Source: an uncultured Mediterranea sp.
Lineage (GTDB): Bacteria > Bacteroidota > Bacteroidia > Bacteroidales > Bacteroidaceae
Reading direction: 5' to 3'
Length of the DNA stretch: 64,000 nt
Assembly (NCBI RefSeq): GCF_902493215.1
Contig: NZ_CABUOL010000003.1
Span: 170,263-234,262 of the forward strand
In this document: one piece after another, positions 32,331 through 42,127 of the stretch
Numbering within the stretch: position 1 is the stretch's first letter
Layout of the letters: each line of letters begins with the position of its first letter
The notes under the pieces: model-generated
What the model saw: the letters and a program-made list of their open reading frames with translations, nothing else
The model's database searches: none
Told to the model about the DNA's origin: nothing
Made by a program: the position numbers and the translations under genes

Positions 32331-33749
32331 CTATTCTGTCTGTTCGACCGGATAGTTCACCAGATAAATGGTACCGGTAGCACGGGTAAAAGCCGTATAC
32401 AGCCATCGGAAATAATCGGGCGTCAGATATTCTTCCGACAAGTATCCCTGATCCAAAAAGACATTTTTCCACTGCCCGCCCTGTGCCTTGTGGCAAGTCA
32501 CGGCATAGGCATACTTTACTTGCAAGGCATTGTAGTAGGGATCTGCCTTCATCTTCTTCATTCGGTCACGTTTCAAGGGTATGTCCACATAATCCTCCAG
32601 TATGGTTTGGAACAACCGTTCACTTTCATCGCGCAACAGGGCCGGAGCATCACTATGCAGCGTGTCGAGCAGCAGCCGTACCTCCAGTTCGGCATCCTGC
32701 CAGTTCGGGAAACTCAGCAGGACATCAGCAAAATGGAAACCGTACATCTCACTGGTACGACGTACCCGCCGTACCACGGCCGTCTCACCATTGGCTATGA
32801 AATCCAGATTCTTCTCCTTCTCCGTCCAGTAATAATTGTTCTTGGCCACCATCAGTATGTCGCCACTCTCCAATTCCTCCTCCCGCCACAAAATCTGGGA
32901 ACGGATACCGTTGTTATAGATATTGGCCCGCTTGTTGGAACGGCACACAACGATGGTTTCGTCTATCCCGTCACGGTCGTAACAGGCCGAGAGCTCGTCT
33001 ATCAGTTCGTTGCCCGGCAACAATTTGACATCAGGAAAACAGGACACACGGATTTTGGGCAGCACGCCCCATTCTTCTTCCGCAATGAGCTTGCGCAGTT
33101 CTGTCGCATTCCACAGGATACCCGACTGCTGCTCCTGACGGACAACTTGGGTCAGGTCTGTTTCCACAACTTCCAACCCGTAGCCGCGCAAAGCATCGGT
33201 ATAGAGAGCCGGACTCAATTCCTCACCCACCGGAGGCAGCTGGGCCGTATCCCCCATCAACAAAAGACGGCACCCCTGACCTGAATAGACAAACTGCACC
33301 AAGTCGTCCAGTAGTCGTCCAGTACCGAACATAGCCCCCGACAACCCTTCATTGGAAATCATCGAAGCCTCGTCTACTATATATAAGGTGTGAGTTGTCA
33401 GATTATCGTTGAGCATAAAATCCCCCCCTTCCCCCGAATAGGTACGTTCCCTGTATATCTTCTTATGTATCGTAAAGGCCGGATGCCCCGCATAGGAAGA
33501 AAAGACCTTTGCCGCCCTTCCGGTCGGTGCCAACAATACGACTTTTTGCTTCAAAATATCGAGTGTACGCACCAAGGCACCCACCAGCGATGTCTTACCC
33601 GTACCGGCATATCCACGAAGCAGAAATGCAACATCTGCCTTTGGTGAACAAAGGAAGCCGGACAGCAATTTTATCGCATTTTCCTGCTCAGAAGTTGGCT
33701 GATAAGGAAAATTTTCCTTAATTTGCCTTTCTAAATAGTTATTTATCAT
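32331..33749 (-). CDS. RecD/Dda-like superfamily 1 helicase
   Basis: 472 residues. Walker A is LRGYAGTGKTSL, motif Ia LLAPTGRAAKV, motif II IVDEASM, motif III LMGDTAQLPPV. The C-terminal UvrD-like part contains TCHKAQGGQWKNVFLD (motif V) and LYTAFTRAT (motif VI). This matches the AAA_30/UvrD_C_2 single-subunit 5'-3' helicases, not a RecBCD complex. No recB or recC is nearby. It probably works in replication restart or repair. Confidence 0.9.
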   Translation of the reverse strand: MINNYLERQIKENFPYQPTSEQENAIKLLSGFLCSPKADVAFLLRGYAGTGKTSLVGALVRTLDILKQKVVLLAPTGRAAKVFSSYAGHPAFTIHKKIYRERTYSGEGGDFMLNDNLTTHTLYIVDEASMISNEGLSGAMFGTGRLLDDLVQFVYSGQGCRLLLMGDTAQLPPVGEELSPALYTDALRGYGLEVVETDLTQVVRQEQQSGILWNATELRKLIAEEEWGVLPKIRVSCFPDVKLLPGNELIDELSACYDRDGIDETIVVCRSNKRANIYNNGIRSQILWREEELESGDILMVAKNNYYWTEKEKNLDFIANGETAVVRRVRRTSEMYGFHFADVLLSFPNWQDAELEVRLLLDTLHSDAPALLRDESERLFQTILEDYVDIPLKRDRMKKMKADPYYNALQVKYAYAVTCHKAQGGQWKNVFLDQGYLSEEYLTPDYFRWLYTAFTRATGTIYLVNYPVEQTE

Positions 33750-33801
33750 TTTCGTATAAGAAAAAAGTAAGAGGAACCGATGTTTTTAAATTTATTTCTT
33801 T

Positions 33802-33809
33802 TATTTTTG
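33802..33809 (+). promoter_or_regulatory. Promoter, -7 box TATTTTTG
   Basis: TAnnTTTG match 53 bases before the 228-residue protein gene. Confidence 0.6.
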
Positions 33810-33862
33810 CGGTGCGAATATAACATTACTTACGAATATAATAAACTAAAAACATATTTATC

Positions 33863-34549
33863 ATGAAAACAGTATTTAATGTTCTTCTGGGCTTGTGCGC
33901 TTTAGTGTTGGTTTACATCTGCTACGCCAGTATCATGGGCCCGATCAATTTCGAGAAGGCTGAAAAGGCCAGAGAGAAAGCTGTTATTGCGCGTCTGATA
34001 GACATCCGCAAGGCTCAAACTGAGTACCGTAACCTGCACGACCAGCAGTATACGCCGAGCTTCGACACGTTGATTCACTTTGTGAAGACAGCCAAGCTGC
34101 CCTTCATTTATAAAAAAGGTGAATTGACCGACAAGCAGATGGAAGATGGTCTGACTGAAAAGAAAGCTGTCAGCATCATCAACAAGGCCAAGAAGACTGG
34201 TAACTATGCAGAAGTTAAGAAATGGGGATTGGAGAACTTTGTACGTGACACTTTGTGGACAGCCGTACTTGACACCATTTTCCCAAAAGGCTTCAACGCA
34301 GACTCTATGAGATACGTGCCTTTCGGTAATGGCGCACAGTTCGAAATGGCCATCAAGAACGACACTGCCAAGTCAGGTGCTCCTTTCTGTCTGTTGGAAG
34401 TCAAGACTCCGTACACTGTTTATCTGAACGGTTTGGATCCTCAAGAAATTGCCAACAAAATTGACTTGCAGAACAAGTTGGGTAAATATGCCGGTTTGAT
34501 GATTGGTAGCTTGGAAAATGCCAACAACAATGCAGGTAACTGGGAATAA
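33863..34549 (+). CDS. Conserved membrane-anchored protein, unknown function
   Basis: 228 residues. One N-terminal membrane segment (residues 5-22, VLLGLCALVLVYICYASIM) is followed by a long amphipathic helix (EKAEKAREKAVIARLIDIRKAQTEYRN) and a mixed domain. The outline of a single hydrophobic segment running into a long helix is similar to type II secretion pseudopilins, but there is no prepilin cleavage motif. It is followed by a DUF3822 gene and rsmD. The gene is less GC-rich and uses codons typical of highly expressed Bacteroides genes. Function unknown. Confidence 0.7.
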   Translation: MKTVFNVLLGLCALVLVYICYASIMGPINFEKAEKAREKAVIARLIDIRKAQTEYRNLHDQQYTPSFDTLIHFVKTAKLPFIYKKGELTDKQMEDGLTEKKAVSIINKAKKTGNYAEVKKWGLENFVRDTLWTAVLDTIFPKGFNADSMRYVPFGNGAQFEMAIKNDTAKSGAPFCLLEVKTPYTVYLNGLDPQEIANKIDLQNKLGKYAGLMIGSLENANNNAGNWE

Positions 34550-34570
34550 TCCTTTCCTGAACAACAGTAT

Positions 34571-35350
34571 ATGACAGATACGATTGATTTGACCCAATCA
34601 AAGCAATATACATTATCCATCCGTCTCAGCACGGATGGATTTTCTTTTTCTGTACTCAACCCTACCGAAAGAGCCATTCCGGTAGTAATAGACTATCCGA
34701 TAAATGAGTCACTCTCACTAACAGCCAATCTGAAACAGGCTTTCAAGGAAGTCAAAGAACTGACCTGTTCCTACAGACGTGTCAACCTGCTGTTGGCCAA
34801 CAGACGCTTCACCTTTATCCCTTTGGAATTTTTTGAAGATGAACAATGTGAAACAGTCTTTTACCACAACTTCCCTACACGTGAGAATGAAACCGTACTT
34901 TACAATATTCTTCATCGGAACAACATCGTAGTATTGTTTGGCATGGATAAAAGTGCTTGCAATTATCTGCGAGAACAACAACCTGACATCCGGTTCTACG
35001 CCCAGGCCAGCGCATTTACAGAATATTTTTCAGCCAAAAGCCGGCTGGGTAATAATCGGAAAATCTATGTGAACCTACACAAAAAAGCAATAGATGTCTA
35101 CGTTTTCGAACGTGGTCAACTATTATTGGCCAACACCTTTCCCTGTCAGACCATAACAGATAGTATTTATTACATTCTCTACATTTGGAAACAACAGGGA
35201 TTTGACCAGGAGCGGGACGAACTCCATTTCACGGGACAGCTGAATGAAAAGAAACAGCTTTTGAGTGAATTACGAAAATACATCCGGCAGGTATTCATCA
35301 CTACCCCTGCCACAAACCTTGACTTTCAAGCCATCACATCATGCGAGTAA
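34571..35350 (+). CDS. DUF3822 family protein
   Basis: 259 residues, cytoplasmic, resembling DUF3822: two-part alpha/beta fold with FSVLNPTERAIPVVIDYPI and the later KIYVNLHKKAIDVYVFERGQLLLANTF, an actin-like/hexokinase-like strand pattern. In Bacteroidetes it commonly sits next to rsmD, as here, where its stop overlaps the rsmD start by 10 bases. The role is not known; linkage suggests a part in ribosome or cofactor assembly. Confidence 0.8.
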   Translation: MTDTIDLTQSKQYTLSIRLSTDGFSFSVLNPTERAIPVVIDYPINESLSLTANLKQAFKEVKELTCSYRRVNLLLANRRFTFIPLEFFEDEQCETVFYHNFPTRENETVLYNILHRNNIVVLFGMDKSACNYLREQQPDIRFYAQASAFTEYFSAKSRLGNNRKIYVNLHKKAIDVYVFERGQLLLANTFPCQTITDSIYYILYIWKQQGFDQERDELHFTGQLNEKKQLLSELRKYIRQVFITTPATNLDFQAITSCE

Positions 35351-35874
35351 TCAGCGGTATCTACAAAAGACGAAGATTCGATGTGCCCCATACCTTCAAG
35401 GCACGTCCTACAACAGATTTCGCTAAAGAAAATCTGTTCAATGTTCTCTCCAATTACATGGATTTTGAAGACAACATACACGCCCTCGACCTCTTTGCAG
35501 GTACAGGCAGCATCAGTATCGAATTGGTATCACGCGGTTGTGAGCAAGTGGTCAGTATTGAAAAAGACCGAGATCATTATGCTTTTATCTGCAAAATAAT
35601 GAACGAAGTCAAAACCGACAAATGCATTCCCATCCGTGGAGATGTATTCAAATATATCGAAGGAGGACGTGGTCAATTTGACTTTATCTTTGCCGATCCT
35701 CCCTATGAACTAAAGGGGCTGGAAACAATTCCCGATCTGATATTCGAACACAAATTGCTGAAAGAAGGAGGCTTTTTCGTGCTTGAACATGGCAAAAAGA
35801 ACAATTTTGAAGAAAATCCCCATTTCATTGAGCGGAGAGTTTACGGCAGCGTCAATTTTTCATTTTTCAGATGA
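35341..35874 (+). CDS. rsmD: 16S rRNA (guanine966-N2)-methyltransferase RsmD
   Basis: 177 residues. It methylates G966 of 16S rRNA. The family start MRVISGIYKRRRFDVP is present with TTDFAKENLFNVL, then the SAM motif LDLFAGTGSISIELVSRG and the catalytic FADPPYE. It overlaps the DUF3822 gene by 10 bases and ends 5 bases before the convergent cls gene. Confidence 0.93.
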   Translation: MRVISGIYKRRRFDVPHTFKARPTTDFAKENLFNVLSNYMDFEDNIHALDLFAGTGSISIELVSRGCEQVVSIEKDRDHYAFICKIMNEVKTDKCIPIRGDVFKYIEGGRGQFDFIFADPPYELKGLETIPDLIFEHKLLKEGGFFVLEHGKKNNFEENPHFIERRVYGSVNFSFFR

Positions 35875-35879
35875 AGATG

Positions 35880-37319
35880 CTACAACAGTGGAGACAACAA
35901 TCGGACCAAACTCTCCAAGGCCTTGCGATGCCAAGGACGCTTGGCCCAAGACTTGGAATGCAATTGAATACATTCACGCTGGTCCTGCAAAAAGATTTCA
36001 CGCATCTGTAAGGCAGTCTCTTCACTATAGATAAAAGCATTGACTTCAAAATTATGTTCAAAGCTACGAAAGTCCATATTTGTCGAACCAACGGTTGACA
36101 ATTCATCATCAGATACCATCAACTTGGAATGCAGAAAACCTTTCTTATACAGATAAACTTTCACCCCAGCAGTAAGAATATTGTCCAGATAGGAGCAGGA
36201 AGCCAAATGCGTAATCCGTGAATCGGCCTTAAGCGGCAACATCAATCTGACATCAACTCCCGCCAAAGCTGCCGTCTGCATGGCAACAAGTATGGAATCG
36301 GTAGGTAAAAAATAAGGGGTCTGAATATAGAAATATTTTCTGGCCCCCGTAATGGCCATCACCAGTCCCTGCATGATTTCTTTCCAAGGACCTACCGGAT
36401 CACTGGTCACGACCTGAACCAATGAGAGCCCACTTGATTTTACTTTTGGGAAGTAGCGTGCAGCAGTAATCAGCGTACGGTCTACAAAGTACCAGTCTTG
36501 CAAGAACGTTGTCTGCAGGCCGTGAACAGCCTTTCCTTCAAGTAACAAATGCGTATCCCGCCAGATACCCCAGGAGAAACCGTTTACATACCGTTCAGCC
36601 AAATTCATACCGCCTATAAAACCAATCCGGCCATCTATAACCACAACTTTCCTGTGGTTACGATAATTCACCTTACTGGTAAACAAGGGGAAGCGCACCT
36701 TCAAGAAACTGCGGACTTCGATTCCAGCCTCACGCATTTCTTCAAAGAAACGATTGGGAACATGCCAACAGCCGACATCATCATAGAGTACACGCACTTC
36801 AACACCCATACGGGCCTTTTCAATCAAAACGTCACGCACCATACGTCCCACTGCATCATCTTCAAAAATGTAAAACTCCAAATGGATATGCTGAGTTGCT
36901 TTCTGCAGCTCCCTTAACAGAGATTGCAGCATTGTACGACCGGATGTATAAATTTCCACCCGATTGCTGTCAAAAGGCAACGACTGATTGGTATTACGGA
37001 AAAGAGAAATCAAACGCCCGTAGGCCAAAGGTAATGTACTGGAAGTCTGTGCCATATATTCCAGCAAGGACTTTTTCTGCAGACTATCATAACTTTTTTT
37101 ACTGATAATCCGCTCATGCCTCTGGCTGCGACCGAAAAAGAAATAGAAAACAAGTCCCACAATGGGAAGGAACAACAGGACCAACACCCAAGCCAGTGTT
37201 TTGACAGGATTACGGTTTTCCAGCACAATCACTAGAATAGTACCCAACACCAGGCCGAAGTAGACTATATCGAAAGCGACTGTCGCAATCAGACTTAATA
37301 TGGAATTCCAATCAAACAT
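35880..37319 (-). CDS. cls: Cardiolipin synthase
   Basis: 479 residues of the phospholipase D superfamily. The N-terminus has two membrane segments (residues about 10-30 and 37-57), followed by two HKD motifs: NYRNHRKVVVIDG and KGFLHSKLMVSDDELSTVGS. It joins two phosphatidylglycerol molecules to cardiolipin in the cytoplasmic membrane. It has its own promoter at 37347-37354. Confidence 0.93.
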   Translation of the reverse strand: MFDWNSILSLIATVAFDIVYFGLVLGTILVIVLENRNPVKTLAWVLVLLFLPIVGLVFYFFFGRSQRHERIISKKSYDSLQKKSLLEYMAQTSSTLPLAYGRLISLFRNTNQSLPFDSNRVEIYTSGRTMLQSLLRELQKATQHIHLEFYIFEDDAVGRMVRDVLIEKARMGVEVRVLYDDVGCWHVPNRFFEEMREAGIEVRSFLKVRFPLFTSKVNYRNHRKVVVIDGRIGFIGGMNLAERYVNGFSWGIWRDTHLLLEGKAVHGLQTTFLQDWYFVDRTLITAARYFPKVKSSGLSLVQVVTSDPVGPWKEIMQGLVMAITGARKYFYIQTPYFLPTDSILVAMQTAALAGVDVRLMLPLKADSRITHLASCSYLDNILTAGVKVYLYKKGFLHSKLMVSDDELSTVGSTNMDFRSFEHNFEVNAFIYSEETALQMREIFLQDQRECIQLHSKSWAKRPWHRKALESLVRLLSPLL

Positions 37320-37346
37320 TTGTTTCCCATGTCACTATATGGGAAA

Positions 37347-37354
37347 CAAATGTA
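37347..37354 (-). promoter_or_regulatory. Promoter of cls, -7 box TACATTTG
   Basis: Minus-strand TAnnTTTG match 28 bases upstream of the cls start. Confidence 0.6.
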
Positions 37355-37386
37355 TGAAAAACATCGGATAAAAACAACATAATTCT

Positions 37387-40341
37387 TTAGAAACGATGCC
37401 CACCGCCTCTGGGGCCTCCATAAGGACGATGTCCTCCACCAGGACCAAAGCCGGGCCCCATACGCTTATCGCGTGCTTGCTTTCCGCCAAAAATATTCAG
37501 GCGATAGATAAAGTGAAGCATACAATAGCTGTTCACACCATTATACTGGTAAACGGAACGTCCGCTGGCCGTCAACGAACGGGTGATATTGCTCTGCTGC
37601 TGCAAAATGTCATACATCTCAAAGCTGATAGTGGCATTTCCTTTGAGGAAAGTTTGCGACAATTGTGCATTCCAAATCAGTTCGTCGCGGTTCATACTAG
37701 TATCAGAATAACCGCGACGACTCTGATTGGCAATATTGGTAGAGAGACTCATGCCCCACGGCATATTTACAGTTGTCGTGGCACCATAAGAATAGGTATA
37801 GGGTTGCTGGTTGTTGGAAGGAGTCAGTTTATCTTTCTCTATAGAATAGGAGAAGGTACCGTTCAGACCGAATTCAAACCAGTCATTGCGGTAAGTTCCG
37901 TTCAGACGTTCATTCAAAGACAAGTTGGTTGTCGTATTCTTCTGCTGAACGGCATCCGCGCCATTACCTGTCGTCAGGAAACCTACATTATTATTATAAG
38001 AGAGGTTACTGAACGAACCGATATTGAACTTTTTGTTCTTCAAAGCCGAATTGATGCCGAACATACCAAAAGCGCTCCAGTTACCATTGATATTTTCCGG
38101 CTTCGTCACCCATCCACCGGTCGAAGCATTATAAGTACGCGAACTACTGATACTGTTTTGCGTCATCTGCATATTGACATGAGAGAAGATACTCCGCTGA
38201 TGGTCTACATCATAAGTGTTGTAGAACATACGTAGACTATGGTTGAAGGAAGGTTTCAAATAAGGGTTACCCTTCGTTATATTCAACGGATTAGAGTCAT
38301 CGGTTACATCCAACAGATTTTCCATTCCGGGCTGCGAACTGCGACCACGATAGGTGATACGCAACTGGCTCACTTTCGAGAAACGATAACGGAAATCCAA
38401 ATTAGGAGCCACATTGAAGACATTGCGTACCGCCAGCGTATCCATTGCATCTTTCTTATAAGCCAATGAAGTCTTCTGCGGTTCAAGATCGGCCCCCACA
38501 CTCAGCTGATAATTCTGACGGATGAAACGCAAACTGGGACTGAAACGATGAGTGTAAGTCTTGTATTCGGCAAACTTACTCAAACTCATATCATAACCAT
38601 CTTCGTAATCTTCGGGAAGTTCCTCACCGAAATTCCAGTCTTCACCCAAATCATAAGCCTTCTTGTCGCTTTTGCTGTAACTGTAATTGAAGCGATAACG
38701 AAACTGCAGGAAAGTAGCCTTCCAAAGCGGTTCGCTATAGGTCAGTTCCAAACTATAGTTATAACCGTCGGTAGGAGTTGTCATATAACGTCGAATGATG
38801 TCTTCTGGAGTTACCGTTCCGTCTTCATTCTCCTGGAAATAACGGGTATTGGAAGAAGTATATTGTGTACTTTCCGATTCATCGTAACCTACACTTCCGC
38901 GGAAAGTAATGTTACGCCCCATAGCATTCAACTTACGGTTAACCTGCAATGTTGCATCGGCCGACAACGTATTTCCATCACTACCCGACAAACTGTTTGA
39001 CGTATTGACACGAATATCTCTCAAAGGATCGTTCTCGTCATTGTCACTGAAAAGTTCGCTGGAAAGGTCCATCTTGGCCAACGAAGTGATATCCAAATAA
39101 TCGTTCGGATTGGTTATCAACGCATAAGGATCACTGTTGAAAGTTCCCGATTTGGAATCGGACGTACTGTAACTCTTTCCCCAGCTAAAATTCGGACGGA
39201 AAATAATGTTAGTAAGCGTATCGGGCTTCCATTCCATTCGGAAATCAGCATTAAAGTCCTTGTTTCCGCTCAGACTTTTAGATCTGGAGTTATTGAATGA
39301 AGAAGCAGCCCCTCCAGTCAGGAAGTTTTCAGTATATCCGTCACTATAAGCATCATTTCCACGATAATTATAGCGTACACTACCTCCCAATTCAATCTTT
39401 TCCCGCTCGGTTGCAAAGTTCAAGCCCAATTCTTTAGTGGCCGTCAAACCATTGTTTCGCCGCCAACGAGGACCGCCACCACCTGCAGAGAAGCCCTGGT
39501 CGTTCACATTGTTAGCACCGGCTATCAGCGAAACCTGAGTTCCATCCATAAAATAGTTCACCATTGCACGCCCCATATAACGGTCGTGTGTACCTCCAGA
39601 CAAATCAATATTACCAAACAAACCTTTATTCATACCTTTCTTGACAGTCAGGTCGAGCACGGTTTCTTCTTCACCATCATCAATACCGGTAATACGAGCC
39701 AAATCAGACTTTTTGTCGTAGGTTTTCAGTTTGTCAATCATGTCTACAGGCAAGTTCTTCAAACCCGTTTTGACGTCTCCGCCAAAAAACTCCTTGCCGT
39801 TCACCATAATTTTTTTCACATCCTTACCGTTGATCTTCACATTGCCGTCGTCGTCAATCTCGGCACCCGGCAACTTCTTCACCAATTCTTCGAGCATAGC
39901 CCCTTCCGGCGTACGATAGGCCGAAGAATTGAAGGCTACCGTATCCTCAACCACCTGCACCTGCGGGGCTTCGGCTACCACAACCGCTTCAGCCAGCATG
40001 ATGGCATCGGACTCCAGCTCCAACGTACCCAAACGCTTATTGGGAGTAGAAGCACTCAACTGCAATGGAACATACTTGGTTTTGAAACCGATATAGGAAA
40101 CCTTCATCACATACTTGCCGGCCTTAACTTTAGGCAGTGTAAAGGTTCCATTGTTTGCACTTGCAATACCGGCCGCATAAGCACTGTCGGGCAACGAAAG
40201 CAACTGTACAGTTGCCTGTGCCGCCGGTTCTTTGGTATCATTCTCAATCAGTCGTCCCGAGACCGTGATGGTCTTGGTCTGTGCAAACACCGACAATATT
40301 GCCGCCCATAGCAACATCGTCAGTACAAAAATCTTTCTCAT
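37387..40341 (-). CDS. Large outer-membrane beta-barrel protein (TonB-receptor-like, OMP_b-brl_3 type)
   Basis: 984 residues. A signal peptide (MRKIFVLTMLLWAAILSVFAQ) is followed by a carboxypeptidase-type regulatory domain (TVSGRLIENDTKEPAAQATV) at about 24-110. Next comes a plug-like domain at about 115-215 (LEELVKKLPGAEIDDDGNVKINGK), then a long barrel. It ends in an unusual Gly/His/Arg-rich tail (GPGFGPGGGHRPYGG, GGGHRF) instead of a standard aromatic barrel terminus. No SusD partner is next to it, so it is not a typical polysaccharide-utilisation pair. Cargo unknown; the His-rich tail could bind metal. Confidence 0.88.
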   Translation of the reverse strand: MRKIFVLTMLLWAAILSVFAQTKTITVSGRLIENDTKEPAAQATVQLLSLPDSAYAAGIASANNGTFTLPKVKAGKYVMKVSYIGFKTKYVPLQLSASTPNKRLGTLELESDAIMLAEAVVVAEAPQVQVVEDTVAFNSSAYRTPEGAMLEELVKKLPGAEIDDDGNVKINGKDVKKIMVNGKEFFGGDVKTGLKNLPVDMIDKLKTYDKKSDLARITGIDDGEEETVLDLTVKKGMNKGLFGNIDLSGGTHDRYMGRAMVNYFMDGTQVSLIAGANNVNDQGFSAGGGGPRWRRNNGLTATKELGLNFATEREKIELGGSVRYNYRGNDAYSDGYTENFLTGGAASSFNNSRSKSLSGNKDFNADFRMEWKPDTLTNIIFRPNFSWGKSYSTSDSKSGTFNSDPYALITNPNDYLDITSLAKMDLSSELFSDNDENDPLRDIRVNTSNSLSGSDGNTLSADATLQVNRKLNAMGRNITFRGSVGYDESESTQYTSSNTRYFQENEDGTVTPEDIIRRYMTTPTDGYNYSLELTYSEPLWKATFLQFRYRFNYSYSKSDKKAYDLGEDWNFGEELPEDYEDGYDMSLSKFAEYKTYTHRFSPSLRFIRQNYQLSVGADLEPQKTSLAYKKDAMDTLAVRNVFNVAPNLDFRYRFSKVSQLRITYRGRSSQPGMENLLDVTDDSNPLNITKGNPYLKPSFNHSLRMFYNTYDVDHQRSIFSHVNMQMTQNSISSSRTYNASTGGWVTKPENINGNWSAFGMFGINSALKNKKFNIGSFSNLSYNNNVGFLTTGNGADAVQQKNTTTNLSLNERLNGTYRNDWFEFGLNGTFSYSIEKDKLTPSNNQQPYTYSYGATTTVNMPWGMSLSTNIANQSRRGYSDTSMNRDELIWNAQLSQTFLKGNATISFEMYDILQQQSNITRSLTASGRSVYQYNGVNSYCMLHFIYRLNIFGGKQARDKRMGPGFGPGGGHRPYGGPRGGGHRF

Positions 40342-40443
40342 TGTGTCTATTCTTTGTAAATTGGTAAAACGTCATTAAAATACTTTCCCTTTGACGACCA
40401 TTACAAAGAAAGGTTTAATCGGATACTAGCTCATTTTGATATT

Positions 40444-40857
40444 TTATCGACTATTCCGCTTAAACAATCGATTAACTGAGGATTTTTTCAGACCAAACTC
40501 CAGACAAAGCACATTTACCAGAAGAAATATCAGAAAAGACGAACTGTCTACCGTAAGAATATCCCCCTGAGACACTCTGTAGAGCATATTTCCAAAGACA
40601 TACAGCACAGTCAGGAACATGGCATTGCGGACTGCCCGATTGCGCACAGCCTCTGTCTCGGGCGACTCATGCCGGCTCAACGCAAAAATAATCATCAGAG
40701 CTCCCATCATCATCAACAGTTTGGAGCATTCCTTGTAAAACAGCAGGTTAGCATCTGTCATCTGCCCCATCATCACCATCAGAAAGGGAAGAAACATAGC
40801 AAGGGCAATGATAAAGTAACCCAAAGGACGGCAATACACCGGCAACAACGCTTTCAT
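40444..40857 (-). CDS. Small integral membrane protein, unknown function
   Basis: 137 residues with four predicted membrane segments (YFIIALAMFLPFLMVMM, LLMMMGALMIIFAL, AMFLTVLYVFGNML, SFLIFLLVNVLCLEFGL) and a basic C-terminus. I do not recognise the family. It has a clear -7 box at 40893-40900 and is divergent from aroB, whose -7 box lies only 20 bases away. Confidence 0.7.
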   Translation of the reverse strand: MKALLPVYCRPLGYFIIALAMFLPFLMVMMGQMTDANLLFYKECSKLLMMMGALMIIFALSRHESPETEAVRNRAVRNAMFLTVLYVFGNMLYRVSQGDILTVDSSSFLIFLLVNVLCLEFGLKKSSVNRLFKRNSR

Positions 40858-40892
40858 AAGTTTATTCTATTTTTTGTTCAACAATACACCTG

Positions 40893-40900
40893 CAAAGATA
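40893..40900 (-). promoter_or_regulatory. Promoter, -7 box TATCTTTG (minus strand)
   Basis: TAnnTTTG match 35 bases upstream of the 137-residue membrane protein gene. It faces the aroB promoter at 40921-40928. Confidence 0.6.
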
Positions 40901-40920
40901 CGCCTTTCGAAGATAAGTCC

Positions 40921-40928
40921 TATCTTTG
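40921..40928 (+). promoter_or_regulatory. Promoter of aroB, -7 box TATCTTTG
   Basis: TAnnTTTG match 24 bases before the ATG of aroB at 40953. Confidence 0.65.
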
Positions 40929-40952
40929 TCCACAGAAAAAAGCAGATACAAC

Positions 40953-42014
40953 ATGAGCAAACAAGAAGTCATCCTATGCCGGGAGCTGGAAAGCAACCTG
41001 GCACAAGCCGTCGGCCGCTGTCCCCACGACAAGCTGTTCATCCTGACCGACGAACATACCCATCGCCTATGCCTGCCGCGCATCCAAAGCCTGCCGGCAC
41101 TCGAAGGAGCCGAAGAAATCGTCATCGGAGCCGAAGACATAAACAAGAATCTGGAAACACTGGCCGCTGTCTGGCAAGCACTGAGCAGCCGGGGAGCCAC
41201 CCGCCACTCACTCCTCATCAACTTAGGAGGCGGTATGGTGACCGACCTCGGCGGTTTTGCAGCCGCCACCTTCAAACGCGGCATCGCCTATATCAATATT
41301 CCCACCACTCTGCTGGCCATGGTCGACGCCTCGGTAGGCGGAAAGACAGGTATCAACTTCAATGGACTGAAGAATGAAATCGGAGCCTTCGCCCCAGCCG
41401 TCAGTGTACTGCTCGAGACAGAATTCCTGCGGAGCCTCGATGCCCACAACTTCTTCTCCGGCTATGCCGAAATGTTGAAGCATGGCCTCATCAGCACGTC
41501 CCAGCACCTGGACGAGCTGCTGGCCTTCGATACCGACCAGCCCGATTATACCCAGCTGAAGGAGCTGGTGGGCCAATCCGTACAAGTCAAGGAAGACATT
41601 GTGGAGCAAGACCCCAAGGAACACGGCATTCGCAAGTCCCTCAACTTGGGACACACCATCGGCCATGCCTTCGAAAGCCTGGCTCTGGCCGAAGACCGCC
41701 CCGTTCTTCATGGCTACGCCGTGGCGTGGGGCCTGGTGTGCGAGCTCTACCTGTCGCATCTCAAGACCGGTTTCCCTAAGGAACGTCTGCGCCAGGTCGT
41801 CCAGTTTGTCCGCCAGAACTACGGTGCCTTCACCTTCACCTGCCAACATTACGACCGCCTCTACGAACTGATGCAGCACGACAAGAAGAATACGGCCGGC
41901 GTCATCAACTTTACTCTGCTGAAGGATGTGGGTGACATCTGCCTCAACCAAACGGCCGACAAGGATACCATCTTCGAAACGCTCGATTTCTACCGGGAAT
42001 GCATGGGCCTGTAA
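40953..42014 (+). CDS. aroB: 3-dehydroquinate synthase
   Basis: 353 residues from MSKQEVILCRELESN, placed by the promoter at 40921. It forms 3-dehydroquinate from DAHP in the shikimate pathway. Motifs are GGGMVTDLGGFAAATFKRG, INIPTTLLAMVDASVGGKTG and the zinc-binding NLGHTIGHAFE. It stands alone, apart from the other aromatic genes at 23-28 kb and aroA at 53.5 kb. Confidence 0.93.
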   Translation: MSKQEVILCRELESNLAQAVGRCPHDKLFILTDEHTHRLCLPRIQSLPALEGAEEIVIGAEDINKNLETLAAVWQALSSRGATRHSLLINLGGGMVTDLGGFAAATFKRGIAYINIPTTLLAMVDASVGGKTGINFNGLKNEIGAFAPAVSVLLETEFLRSLDAHNFFSGYAEMLKHGLISTSQHLDELLAFDTDQPDYTQLKELVGQSVQVKEDIVEQDPKEHGIRKSLNLGHTIGHAFESLALAEDRPVLHGYAVAWGLVCELYLSHLKTGFPKERLRQVVQFVRQNYGAFTFTCQHYDRLYELMQHDKKNTAGVINFTLLKDVGDICLNQTADKDTIFETLDFYRECMGL

Positions 42015-42108
42015 AGGCCTGCTTCCCCTTTTGGAGGGTCCGGCAACAAATAATTGCACTTTTTCCGAAAAAAAACGCCCATATATTTGCAGATTCAAAA
42101 TAAAGCCG

Positions 42109-42116
42109 TACCTTTG
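42109..42116 (+). promoter_or_regulatory. Promoter of tRNA-Pro, -7 box TACCTTTG
   Basis: TAnnTTTG match 11 bases before the first base of the tRNA. Confidence 0.65.
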
Positions 42117-42127
42117 CATCCGCAATT

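Noticed and set aside
32331..33749. RecD subunit of RecBCD
   Set aside because: No recB or recC nearby, and the length and C-terminal motifs fit stand-alone RecD/Dda-like helicases.
37387..40341. SusC-type glycan transporter
   Set aside because: No SusD gene is adjacent and the architecture fits the OMP_b-brl_3 type better.
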